The notes beneath the pieces were generated by a model. The model had not been told where the DNA came from and searched no databases. It saw nothing but the letters and a program-made list of their open reading frames with translations. This document shows, piece by piece, positions 56,401 to 64,000 of a DNA stretch of 64,000 nucleotides. The position numbers and the translations under genes are program-made. Every line of letters begins with the position of its first letter. Position 1 is the stretch's first letter. The stretch covers positions 62,001 through 126,000 of the forward strand of contig JAJVII010000006.1 of assembly GCA_022072085.1 (NCBI GenBank), given 5' to 3'. Source of the DNA: Phycisphaerae bacterium (lineage in GTDB: Bacteria; Planctomycetota; Phycisphaerae; JAJVII01).

Positions 56401-57522
56401 CGCCGTTGGCGGCTCCGCCTCGTTCATCCTGATCGTCACCTGGGCGACGACGGCGAAGCGGATCGTCCGCGTAATCTGTGCGACGGTCACGCCGGCCAGG
56501 TGATGGGACTGGACGTAGTCGCGGGCGTTTCGGCCGATATTTCGGCCGAGTTCCGGTTCGTCCAGCAGCCGCTGGAGTACCATCGTCATCTCGGCCTCGT
56601 CGCCCTGGGTCAGTTCCACGCCGTTGACGCCGTCGGCCATCAGGTTCATCGCCCCGCCGTTGCGGGCGACGACGGCGACGCCGGCGGCCATCGCCTCCAG
56701 CAGCCGCAGGTCCAGATGCCGGTTGACCTCCGGCTGCACCAGCACGTCGATGCCCGGCCAGAGGCGGTCCATTCGCTTGAGGTCGGGAACCAGAGTGAAG
56801 CGGTCGCCGAGACGCCGGGCCTGGGCCGACCGGCGGATGCGCCGCTCAGCCGACCCCGAGCCCATGACGAAGTAGACCGCGTCGTAGCCGCGATCGCTCA
56901 GGTGTGAGAACGCCGCCAGGAGTTGATCGAGGCTGCCCGGGTCGGCCGACCCCAGGCCGATGATGCCGCGCGTCCGCTCGCCGGCGAACGCGGCGATCCC
57001 CTCGTGCATGTGGACCCCCAGCGACACCTGCTGCACGGCCTTTTCGTCGGCGGCGCTCAGCCGCTTGCGGACACGGTCGGCCAGGCTCTCGCTGCCGGCA
57101 AAGACGGTCTGCAACGCCGGCCCCGCCGACGCAGCCGGGGCGACCTCGTCCTCACCCATCACGATGACCGCCAGCGGCACGTGCAGTGCGGCGGCGAACC
57201 GCGCCCCCAGGTCGGCCAGCCGCCCGCTGGCTGCCAGCACCATACGCACTGGCTCGTCCGCCAGCCGGGCAATGACCGGCTGGACGATGAATCGGCGGAG
57301 CAGAGGCAGGCGGCTGCGCGTCAGGATCATGCGGGCCAGCAGGTGCTCGGGAATCCCCCCGGCCAACTCGACCCCCGGCGGGCCGACGAGCATGGGGCTG
57401 ATGCCCTCATCGACCAGACCCAGCAGAAGCGAGTCCAGCCACGGGCCGTAGCGGTCCGCGGCGTCGCGGTCGATCAGCACAGCCACCGCGTGCGTGAATC
57501 TCGCCTTGCGATCCTTGGCCAT
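56389..57522 (-). CDS. Glycosyltransferase, GT4-like
   Basis: The 377-residue protein has the GT-B C-terminal half: RGIIGLGSADPGSLDQLLAAF, YFVMGSGSAERRI, RFTLVPDLKRMDRLWPGIDVLVQPE, and LRLLEAMAAGVAVVARNGGAMNLM with the usual EAMA and GG pattern. It probably transfers a sugar from a nucleotide donor to a glycan or lipid. The N-terminal half is divergent. It is convergent to uppP, not operonic with it. Confidence 0.8.
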   Translation of the reverse strand: MAKDRKARFTHAVAVLIDRDAADRYGPWLDSLLLGLVDEGISPMLVGPPGVELAGGIPEHLLARMILTRSRLPLLRRFIVQPVIARLADEPVRMVLAASGRLADLGARFAAALHVPLAVIVMGEDEVAPAASAGPALQTVFAGSESLADRVRKRLSAADEKAVQQVSLGVHMHEGIAAFAGERTRGIIGLGSADPGSLDQLLAAFSHLSDRGYDAVYFVMGSGSAERRIRRSAQARRLGDRFTLVPDLKRMDRLWPGIDVLVQPEVNRHLDLRLLEAMAAGVAVVARNGGAMNLMADGVNGVELTQGDEAEMTMVLQRLLDEPELGRNIGRNARDYVQSHHLAGVTVAQITRTIRFAVVAQVTIRMNEAEPPTAPAE

Positions 57523-57568
57523 GCGTGCATTGCACTGGCTGGCGCGCGGTTTGTCAATCGAGAGGGCA

Positions 57569-57745
57569 AGAGGTCCACGGATTTCACGGGCGGAACACGG
57601 ATTCCGCGGGAAGACGAGAGGAGACAGGAGAGAGGAGGGAGAGAAGACAAGAGAGAAGAGACGCTGGCGCGATTCCTCCTTATCGTACCTCTGTTACATC
57701 TGTGCAATCCGTGTCCGCCCGTGTAATCCGTGTTCCTCCGAAGGC
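57569..57745. repeat. Intergenic inverted repeat (module CACGGATT, third copy)
   Basis: The left arm GTCCACGGATTTCACGGG followed by CGGAACACGGATTCCGCGGG is matched by CAATCCGTGTCCGCCCGTG and TAATCCGTGTTCCTCCG on the right. It has the same module as 49445 and 51235, with a longer purine-rich centre (GAGACAGGAGAGAGGAGG). Confidence 0.78.
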
Positions 57746-57811
57746 TCGCAGTCTGCCCGTTGACCGCGGCGACACCGCCCGGTACAACGTCACTTTGCGC
57801 AAGGAGCCTTT

Positions 57812-58483
57812 GTGAGCAACGGACCGCAAGCGGAGATGGAGTTGAAGGGCGAAGACGTCCCGACGGTCTTCGTGCCGCGCTGGCACCTGCACCGCCGGCT
57901 CTATGACTGGGTGATCGGGCTGGCCAACCGGCGGCACGCCTCGGTCTGGCTGGCGACGCTGAGTTTCGCCGAGTCCAGCTTCTTCCCGATCCCCCCCGAC
58001 GTGCTGCTGATCCCCCTGGTGATGGGCAACCGCAAGCGCTGGCTGCGCTTCGCGACCGTGTGCAGCGTTGCCAGCGTGCTGGGGGCGGTGCTGGGCTACA
58101 TCATCGGCTGGTTGCTGTGGGACGCCCTGCACGTCTACTTCTACAAGATCCCCGGCATCACGCCCGGCGGCGTCGAGCACGTCAAGGAACTCTACGCCGC
58201 GTGGAGTTTCTGGATCGTCTTCACCGCCGGCTTCACGCCGATACCGTTCAAGCTTATCACCATCACGGCAGGCCTGTTCTTCGGGGCCAACCCGGGGCTG
58301 TTCCTCGTTTTTCTGCTGGCGTCGGCGGTCAGCCGATCGGCCCGGTTCTTCCTGGTCGCGGCCCTGCTCTATCGCTACGGCCAGCCGATCAAGCGGTGGA
58401 TCGACAAGTATTTCAACTGGGTCTGCCTGCTGTTTACCGTGCTGCTGGTGGGCGGATTCGTCGTCGTCAAGTACGCCTTCTGA
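57812..58483 (+). CDS. DedA/VTT-family (YqaA-like) membrane protein
   Basis: The 223-residue protein has five to six helices and the VTT-family fingerprints ESSFFPIPPDVLLIPLVMGN and FTAGFTPIPFKLITITAG, with VSRSARFFLVAALLYRYG near the end. Relatives are lipid scramblases or C55-isoprenyl phosphate flippases, and the family conserved ETSFFPIPP-like motif is intact. GTG follows AAGGAG. uppP nearby handles the same lipid carrier, a possible functional link. Confidence 0.85.
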   Translation: MSNGPQAEMELKGEDVPTVFVPRWHLHRRLYDWVIGLANRRHASVWLATLSFAESSFFPIPPDVLLIPLVMGNRKRWLRFATVCSVASVLGAVLGYIIGWLLWDALHVYFYKIPGITPGGVEHVKELYAAWSFWIVFTAGFTPIPFKLITITAGLFFGANPGLFLVFLLASAVSRSARFFLVAALLYRYGQPIKRWIDKYFNWVCLLFTVLLVGGFVVVKYAF

Positions 58484-58491
58484 GTCCCGCG

Positions 58492-59073
58492 ATGGCCCCT
58501 CACGATCCCGACGCCGCGCTGCTCACGCCCGAACAGGGGCGGGCCCTCCTCCGGCTGGCCAGGCTGACCGTCGAGGCCGACGTGCGCAGCCGACCCCTCC
58601 CCCCGCCGCTGGAGGGCCCCCCGTTCGATCGGGCCCTGGGCCTGTTCGTGACGCTGCGGGTCGATGGCGACTTGCGCGGCTGCATGGGCACGTTCGCCGC
58701 CCGCGAGCCGCTTGGCCGACTCGTGCAGGAAATCGCCCTGACCAGCCTGGCCGACCCGCGGTTCGAGTTCCGGCGAATCGACCCGGCGGAACTGACCCGG
58801 CTGAGGATCGAAATCTCCCTGCTCTCGCCGATGTGGCCGACGCGCGACCCGCTGCGGGAAATGGTTCCCGGCCGACACGGCGTCTACGTACGCAAGGGCG
58901 GCCGATCCGGCTGCTTCCTGCCGCAGGTCGCGACCGAGCAGGGCTGGACCGCGGCCCAGACGCTGGCCCACTGCTGTTCCGGCAAAGCCGGCCTGCCCCC
59001 CGATGCCTGGCGCGACCCCGGCGCGGAGGTCTTCCTGTTTACTGCTGAGATTCACGAGGAAGCAGAGGGGTGA
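58492..59073 (+). CDS. AMMECR1-domain protein (AmmeMemoRadiSam A)
   Basis: The 193-residue protein has the AMMECR1 fold: LFVTLRVDGDLRGCMGTFAARE with the RGCMGTF-type signature, SLADPRFEFRRIDPAELTRLRIEISLLSP, and GCFLPQVATEQGWTAAQTL. In many genomes it is linked with a Memo domain and a radical-SAM protein; neither is near here. The ATG directly follows the DedA stop. The function is still unknown. Confidence 0.88.
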   Translation: MAPHDPDAALLTPEQGRALLRLARLTVEADVRSRPLPPPLEGPPFDRALGLFVTLRVDGDLRGCMGTFAAREPLGRLVQEIALTSLADPRFEFRRIDPAELTRLRIEISLLSPMWPTRDPLREMVPGRHGVYVRKGGRSGCFLPQVATEQGWTAAQTLAHCCSGKAGLPPDAWRDPGAEVFLFTAEIHEEAEG

Positions 59074-59170
59074 GTTTCGAGTTTCAAGTTTCGAGTTTCA
59101 AGTGAAGAGAAGGAAGCCGTCGTTCCCGCTTTCTCTTTCACTCGAAACTTGAAACTCGAAACTTGTCACT
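59071..59170. repeat. Intergenic inverted repeat (module GAGTTTCAAGTTTC)
   Basis: The left arm has GAGTTTCGAGTTTCAAG repeated, ending AGTGAAGAGA. The right arm has CTCTTTCACTCGAAAC, then TTGAAACTCGAAACTTG. It is the most regular of the repeats and overlaps the stop codon of folC. Confidence 0.8.
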
Positions 59171-60560
59171 CGCCGGCGAACCACTTCGCTTCCGCGTTCA
59201 GTTTCATCACCAGTCCGACCAGGTAGAGCGAGCCGGTGACCAGCACCATGTCGTTCGGGCCGGCCAGGTTCAGGGCCATATCCATCGCCATCGGGGCGCT
59301 GAGCGACAGGTAGCGCCGCACGCTCGGGCCCAGGATCGCCAGCAACTCCAGCAGGCTGGCCGGGTCCGCGCGGTGCGGGTGGTCCGATTGCGTCGCGACC
59401 ACGATGTCCGCGGCGTTGGCCAGGGCGCCCATCAGCCCGCGGCGGTCCTTGTCGGCCAGGCAGCCGGCCACCACGATCAGCCGGCGGTAGTCGAACGTCT
59501 CGGGCAGCGCCCGCAGCACGGCCCGCAACGCCTCGACGGTGTGGGCCCCGTCCAGCACGATCCAGGGCCGCCGTCCGCGGAGGTCCAGCCGCCCGGGCCA
59601 GCGGGCCTGCTCCAGGCCGGCCATCGCCCCGGGCAGGTCCATGCTCCAGCCGCCTTCGAGCAACTGATCGACCAGCCCCAGCGCGACCGCCGCGCTGACC
59701 GCCTGGTGTCGGCCCAGCAGCGGCACGATGAACTCGTCGAACGTCCGCGAGGGAGTCGCGACCTTCGCCCGCCAGCGCCGCGGGCCGGCGCCGCCCGTCG
59801 GCTGTGTCGACAGACTGATCTCGCGGCCGACCGTCAGCAGCGGGGCCATCTGCTCGCGAGCGAACCGGGCAATGACCTGGCCGGCCGCCGGACGCTGGGG
59901 GGCGCTAACGGCCGGCACGCCCGGCTTGATGATCGCGGCCTTCTCGCCGGCGATGCTCTCGATGGTGTTGCCGAGCTGACGCATGTGATCCATGCCGATG
60001 GGGGTGATCGCGGCCGCCCGGGGGGTGACGACGTTGGTCGCATCCAGCCGCCCACCCAGCCCGACCTCCAGCACAGCAAGGTCCACCCCCATTGCGTCGA
60101 GCGCGACGAACGCGACGGCCGTCATCAGCTCGAAAAAGGTCGGCGGGTCATCGGCAAGGCGGTCCAGAGCCGGCGCGACGCGGTTCATGGCCGCGACGAA
60201 CGCCGCCTCGCTGATAGGCTCCTCGACGACGCGCCCGCCGCGGCGTTCGAGCAGGACGATCCGCTCGCGGATGTCCACCAGGTGCGGGCTGATGTAGAGC
60301 CCGACGCGCTTGCCTCCACCGGCGGCCAGGTAGGCGGTCATGGCCGCGACCGACCCCTTGGCGATCGTGCCGGCGACGTGGACGCTGGCAAAGTTGTCCT
60401 GGGGGCGGCCGAGCGCGTCGCACAGCCGCTGCATTCGCCCGAGGTCGTACGAGCCGGCATGGTGGCGGACGCGGGCCATCCGCTCGTAGTCGGTGCGGGT
60501 GAACAGGTAGTCCAGCGCCTGGGCGTAGGTTTCAAAGGCGGTCGGTGCAGCCTGGGTCAT
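59166..60560 (-). CDS. folC: Folylpolyglutamate / dihydrofolate synthase
   Basis: The 464-residue Mur-ligase-fold enzyme adds glutamate to folates. It has SVHVAGTIAKGSVAAMTAYL, YISPHLVDIRERI, PTFFELMTAVAFVAL, AVLEVGLGGRLDATNVV and VLDGAHTVEALRAVL. The P-loop is unusual: the family GTNGKGS reads GTIAKGS, losing the glycine before the lysine. The rest is complete, so it is probably active. The stop lies within an inverted repeat. The DHFS/FPGS split cannot be read from sequence. Confidence 0.88.
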   Translation of the reverse strand: MTQAAPTAFETYAQALDYLFTRTDYERMARVRHHAGSYDLGRMQRLCDALGRPQDNFASVHVAGTIAKGSVAAMTAYLAAGGGKRVGLYISPHLVDIRERIVLLERRGGRVVEEPISEAAFVAAMNRVAPALDRLADDPPTFFELMTAVAFVALDAMGVDLAVLEVGLGGRLDATNVVTPRAAAITPIGMDHMRQLGNTIESIAGEKAAIIKPGVPAVSAPQRPAAGQVIARFAREQMAPLLTVGREISLSTQPTGGAGPRRWRAKVATPSRTFDEFIVPLLGRHQAVSAAVALGLVDQLLEGGWSMDLPGAMAGLEQARWPGRLDLRGRRPWIVLDGAHTVEALRAVLRALPETFDYRRLIVVAGCLADKDRRGLMGALANAADIVVATQSDHPHRADPASLLELLAILGPSVRRYLSLSAPMAMDMALNLAGPNDMVLVTGSLYLVGLVMKLNAEAKWFAGE

Positions 60561-60677
60561 GGTCGTCCTTCGTGAGCAGGTCGATGCGATCCGCCGGACA
60601 TTCTACCCGGCCGCCCGCGGCGGCGACAGGCGGATAACGTTTTGACACCCCGGCGCAAGTCCCGGTAGAATCGAGGC

Positions 60678-61610
60678 ATGAGCAACACAGCGCGACATCG
60701 CGGCCGGGCGGCTTTTATCGCGGCTTTGGCGGCGTGCGCCCTGCTGGGTCTGGCAGCCGGGCTGCGCGGCGACGCGGAGGCCCCGGCCTCGGCGCCGGCG
60801 TCGCAACCGTCGCCCGTGCCGCGCGAACTCGACGGATCGACCGACTATCACGGCCAGGACCTCACGATCCATCCCGACTACTGGGACGACGAGGAATACG
60901 CCCGCCCGGCGGAATTCGACCAGCCCGAGTGGCTGGTCCTGATGGACAAGGTCTACGACGGCGTGACGGGCCTGAACTCCGACGGCCTGAGCATCCTGCT
61001 CAGGAAGGTGGCCGCGCTGAAGGACGACGACCCCGCGATCATCGACGTCAACCGCGCCAACCTGATGGAGAAGCCGAAGAAGTATCGCGGCCGCAAGGTC
61101 CGGCTGGAGATTCAGTTTCTCAAGGAGAACCGGCTGCCCAGCCCGGTTCCCTCGCAGGCGCAGGCGCTCTACGTCTACACGGTGACGGCCCGCACCGGCA
61201 AGGACCGCGAGGCCGTGCTGCTCTACAGCGATCGCCAGATTCCCAACGTCCACAAGGGCGACCTGCTGTCGGCGGTCGGATACTTCTACTGCGTCCAGCG
61301 TTCGCGGACAGAGGACCACGCCAGCACGATCGACACGCCCCTGCTCATCATCGGCTCGCTGGAGCGCACGTCGCTGGGCAGCAACGGCTGGTCGCCCTCG
61401 ATCATGATGGGCGGGATCGTCGTCGCGCTGCTGGTGGTTTACATCCTGGTTCGCTACAAGATGTCCAACCGCCGCCCGGTCGCCCGTTACCGGCCTCGGC
61501 GCGACGACATGACCGACAGCGACATCGAGGCGTCACGGCGCATGGTCCCGCCAGAGCTGCTGGCCAAGCCCGAGTCGCCCCCTTCGGACACGGAGACGCC
61601 CCCGAAATGA
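60678..61610 (+). CDS. Exported membrane protein of unknown function
   Basis: The 310-residue protein has a signal peptide (AAFIAALAACALLGLAAGL), a Pro/Ser/Gln linker (APASAPASQPSPVP) and a folded exported part of about 200 residues. It has one C-terminal transmembrane helix (IMMGGIVVALLVVYILV) and a basic cytoplasmic tail. A segment MEKPKKYRGRKVRLEIQFLKE resembles an OB-like or nucleic-acid/ligand-binding strand but no family is recognised. Its stop overlaps aroB (ATGA). Confidence 0.65.
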   Translation: MSNTARHRGRAAFIAALAACALLGLAAGLRGDAEAPASAPASQPSPVPRELDGSTDYHGQDLTIHPDYWDDEEYARPAEFDQPEWLVLMDKVYDGVTGLNSDGLSILLRKVAALKDDDPAIIDVNRANLMEKPKKYRGRKVRLEIQFLKENRLPSPVPSQAQALYVYTVTARTGKDREAVLLYSDRQIPNVHKGDLLSAVGYFYCVQRSRTEDHASTIDTPLLIIGSLERTSLGSNGWSPSIMMGGIVVALLVVYILVRYKMSNRRPVARYRPRRDDMTDSDIEASRRMVPPELLAKPESPPSDTETPPK

Positions 61611-62740
61611 GCGTGGTGAAAGTGCGGCTGGCCGACGCCCGGGCAGCCGACTATGACATCCTCATCGAGCCCGGCTGCTTCGCCCGGCTGGGAACGACCG
61701 TCGCCGGATGGGCCCCTGCCCCGACGGCCGCCATCGTCAGCGACAGCAACGTGGCTGCGCTGCACGGGCGGGCTGCGCTGGACTCCCTGAGGGCGGCCGG
61801 CTACACCGCCGAGTTGCTCACATTCCCCGCCGGCGAAGAGCACAAGCACCTGGGGACCTGCCAGTTGCTCTGGGACGGACTGGCGGGGATGCGGACCGAG
61901 CGGGCCTCGCCCGTCGTCGCACTGGGCGGCGGGGTCACCGGCGACGTGGCCGGTTTCGTCGCAGCGGCCTACCTCCGCGGCCTGCCGGTTGTGCAGGTTC
62001 CCACGACGCTGCTGGCGGCGGTCGATTCCTCCGTCGGCGGCAAGACGGGCGTAAACCATCCGGTCGCGGGCAAGAACATCATCGGCGCGTTCCACCAGCC
62101 GGTCGGCGTGGTCATCGACCCGCTCCTGCTGGCGACGCTGGGCCGCCGCGAGTGGGCCTGCGGGCTGGCCGAGTCCGTCAAGCACGGCGTCATCCGCGAC
62201 GCCGCGTTCTTCGCGTGGATCGAGCAGCGGGCGGGCGAGTTGAGCGACCTGGCCGCCCACGCGGACCGCCGCCTGCCCGACGCCGCCGACACGGTCGTCG
62301 AGTTGATCGAAGCCAACTGCCGCATCAAGGCGGCCGTCGTGTCGGCTGACGAACGCGAAGCGGGCCTGCGGGCGATCCTGAACTTCGGCCACACGGTCGG
62401 CCACGCCTTAGAGGCGGTCGGCCGATACGACCTGCTGCGGCACGGCGAGGCGGTGAGCATCGGCATGGTGGTGGAATCGCGGCTGGCCCTGTCGCGCGGG
62501 CTGATCGACGCCAGCCTGCTGGATCGGCTGATCGCGTTGCTGGCGGCGCTGGGCCTGCCCGTTCACGTGCCCGACGCCATTGCGACGACCGACGCGGTCG
62601 GCTTGTTGCACAAGGACAAGAAGGTCAAGGCCGGCCGCGTGCGGTATGTGTTGCCGACGGGACTGGGGGCTACGACGATCGTCGCCGACGTAACCTCCGA
62701 GCAAGTCAGCGCGGCCATCGACGCTTCGCGGGCGGATTGA
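61607..62740 (+). CDS. aroB: 3-dehydroquinate synthase
   Basis: The enzyme closes DAHP to dehydroquinate, the second shikimate step. The 377-residue protein has ALGGGVTGDVAGFVAAAYLRGL, QVPTTLLAAVDSSVGGKTGVNHP, the GKNIIGAFHQP block and zinc ligands in LNFGHTVGHALEAV and LRHGEAVSIGM. The ATG overlaps the upstream stop. The other shikimate genes are at 3.7-9.2 kb in the window. Confidence 0.94.
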   Translation: MSVVKVRLADARAADYDILIEPGCFARLGTTVAGWAPAPTAAIVSDSNVAALHGRAALDSLRAAGYTAELLTFPAGEEHKHLGTCQLLWDGLAGMRTERASPVVALGGGVTGDVAGFVAAAYLRGLPVVQVPTTLLAAVDSSVGGKTGVNHPVAGKNIIGAFHQPVGVVIDPLLLATLGRREWACGLAESVKHGVIRDAAFFAWIEQRAGELSDLAAHADRRLPDAADTVVELIEANCRIKAAVVSADEREAGLRAILNFGHTVGHALEAVGRYDLLRHGEAVSIGMVVESRLALSRGLIDASLLDRLIALLAALGLPVHVPDAIATTDAVGLLHKDKKVKAGRVRYVLPTGLGATTIVADVTSEQVSAAIDASRAD

Positions 62741-62760
62741 CGGCCCGGAGCCGAACACCC

Positions 62761-63891
62761 ATGAACCCAACGCCGGATCGCGAACGACTCGAGCCGCTGC
62801 TTCGCCTGCACATGACCGAGGGCGTCGGGTCGGTGACGTTCGCCAATCTCATGGACCGCTTCGGCTCGCCGGAGGCGGCGCTGGGGGCGTCGGTCCTGCA
62901 ACTCCAGGGCGTGCCCGGGATCGGCGAGGCGACGGCTGAGCGGATCGCCGCGTCGCGCGACCGCGTCGACGTGGCCGGCGAACTGGAGTTGATCGAGCGG
63001 CACGGGGTCACGGTCCTGACACAGCACGACGCGGCCTACCCCTACCCCCTGCGGCACATCCCCGACCCGCCGGCTGTGCTCTACGTCCAGGGTACGCTGG
63101 CCGAGGCCGACAACGTCTCGGTGGCCATCGTCGGCTCGCGGCGGTGCAGCCGCTACGGTTTCGAGCAGGCCGAGCGGTTTGCCCACCTGCTGGCTCGGGC
63201 GGGCATCACCGTCGTCAGCGGCATGGCCCGCGGCATCGACGGGGCGGCCCACCAGGGGGCGCTCGCCGGCGGCGGGCGAACGGTGGCGGTGCTGGGTTGC
63301 GGGCTGTCGATCACCTATCCCCCCGAGCACGACAAGCTGCGCGGGCAGATCGCGGCCGCAGGTGCGGTCGTCAGCGAATTCCCCATGCGCGTCGAGCCGT
63401 CGGGCAGCAACTTTCCGCGGCGGAACCGCATCATCGCGGGCCTGTCGCTGGGCACGCTGGTCATCGAGGCGGCCAGCCGCAGCGGGGCCCTGATCACCGC
63501 CCGGCTGGCGGGCGAATACAACCGCGAGATATTCGCCGTCCCCGGGCGAATCGACTCGCCCTTCAGCCAGGGCCCGCACGACCTGATCCGCGACGGGGCC
63601 AAGCTGGTGCAATGCCTGGACGATATCCTGGACGAACTGGGCGAGGTCGGCCGGGCCATCCGCCCGCCCGGCGACGACCCGCTGGGCGACGAGGTCCCGC
63701 TGGTGAAGCTGACCGCCGACGAGGAGCGGCTGCTGGCGGCGATGGACGCCGAGCCGCGCGGCATCGAGGAACTGGCGGCTCTGTCCCGGGCGCCGCTGCC
63801 GGAAGTGATGAGCCTGCTGACGCAGTTGCAGCTCAAGAGCCAGGTGTCGCAGTTGCCGGGACAGATGTTCATCCGCCGCGGGCGGCGGTGA
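62761..63891 (+). CDS. dprA: DNA-processing protein DprA
   Basis: DprA loads RecA on incoming single-stranded DNA in transformation. The 376-residue protein has an N-terminal SAM/HhH-like domain (GVPGIGEATAERI) and the Rossmann core (VAIVGSRRCSRYG, VSGMARGIDGAAHQGAL, LGCGLSITYPPEH). It also has SEFPMRVEPSGSNFPRRNRIIAGLS, ITARLAGEYNREIFAVPG, and a C-terminal winged helix. It hints at natural competence. The ATG at 62761 is preferred over TTG 62737. Confidence 0.93.
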   Translation: MNPTPDRERLEPLLRLHMTEGVGSVTFANLMDRFGSPEAALGASVLQLQGVPGIGEATAERIAASRDRVDVAGELELIERHGVTVLTQHDAAYPYPLRHIPDPPAVLYVQGTLAEADNVSVAIVGSRRCSRYGFEQAERFAHLLARAGITVVSGMARGIDGAAHQGALAGGGRTVAVLGCGLSITYPPEHDKLRGQIAAAGAVVSEFPMRVEPSGSNFPRRNRIIAGLSLGTLVIEAASRSGALITARLAGEYNREIFAVPGRIDSPFSQGPHDLIRDGAKLVQCLDDILDELGEVGRAIRPPGDDPLGDEVPLVKLTADEERLLAAMDAEPRGIEELAALSRAPLPEVMSLLTQLQLKSQVSQLPGQMFIRRGRR

Positions 63892-63919
63892 ACCCGACCT
63901 TACTCTCACAGGACGCCGC

Positions 63920-64000
63920 ATGAGCATCGAAAAGGAAATCGCCTGCGTCATCCTCTGTGCCGGCAAGGGCACGCGGATGCAGTCGGACACAACGCACAAG
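63920..64000 (+). CDS. glmU: Nucleotidyltransferase, GlmU-like (3' truncated)
   Basis: The last 27 codons visible begin MSIEKEIACVILCAGKGTRMQSD. The signature is VILCAGKGTRM, the nucleotide-binding loop of N-acetylglucosamine-1-phosphate uridylyltransferases and related sugar nucleotidyltransferases. The window ends here, so GlmU cannot be separated from glucose-1-phosphate types. The ATG follows AGGACG. Confidence 0.55.
   Translation, partial: MSIEKEIACVILCAGKGTRMQSDTTHK

Noticed and set aside
1-64000. CRISPR arrays, rRNA and tRNA genes, insertion sequences with transposases
   Set aside because: I saw no regularly spaced identical repeats, no cloverleaf with CCA-end sequence and no transposase motif; a covariance search was not possible here.

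Overview
The window is 64 kb of GC-rich bacterial chromosome, most likely from a member of the Planctomycetota and probably near the Phycisphaerae. This is inferred from a HYExAFE-family protein, a DUF1080 protein, Ala/Pro/Thr-Ser-Gln-Pro-rich tails on exported proteins, a Gram-negative Kdo transferase, and amino-acid genes spread over many small operons. No rRNA or tRNA gene was recognised, so the phylum is an inference.

Region 1-12.97 kb is a biosynthetic block, mostly on the + strand: the end of an EF-G-type factor, leuA behind a readable leucine attenuator, a fused aroD-aroE gene, a 3D-domain lipoprotein, argG, aroK, a divergent aroC and an orphan pair of sugar-type ABC permeases. Lipoproteins of unknown function are interspersed.

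Region 13.09-22.19 kb is the most unusual part: an apparently complete filamentous (inovirus-type) prophage. Its gene order matches the classical layout: a pV-like ssDNA-binding protein, small membrane proteins, a major coat protein with a signal peptide, an adsorption protein, pVI, pI/Zot and a pIV-like lipoprotein secretin. A regulated promoter, two small genes and an HUH replication initiator follow. It lies between dif-like XerC/XerD sites at 14347 and 22164, and only the right-hand site has two good arms. A second 1.26-kb segment with its own dif-like left edge (13088) carries an excisionase-type HTH protein but no Rep or coat gene. It may be a satellite or an older insertion at the same site. 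Three DnaA-box-like repeats at exact 23-bp spacing lie just right of the dif site.

Region 22.4-39.3 kb is ordinary chromosome: a beta-ketoacyl synthase, bioB, small membrane proteins, hisS with HYExAFE, a DUF1080 protein, a DUF502 protein, priA, an M32 carboxypeptidase, a UDP-xylose synthase-like gene and ugd. A perfect 16-bp parS-type palindrome lies at 39349, inside a long inverted-repeat intergenic region.

Region 39.8-64 kb holds argH with a histone-H1-like tail, thiL-tsaE, a partner-switching cluster (STAS, RsbW-like kinase, STAS), a BatA-like protein, an SDR, proB, waaA, an RNase HI fusion, rimO, pgsA, uppP, a glycosyltransferase, DedA and AMMECR1 proteins, folC, aroB, dprA and the start of a glmU-like gene. 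At least seven intergenic gaps in this half contain long imperfect inverted repeats built from short iterated modules.

The housekeeping genes connect functionally (shikimate: aroDE, aroK, aroC, aroB; arginine: argG, argH; nucleotide sugars: ugd and the UDP-xylose synthase). The prophage genes form a separate unit with strong G-over-C strand asymmetry, as expected for a packaged single strand.
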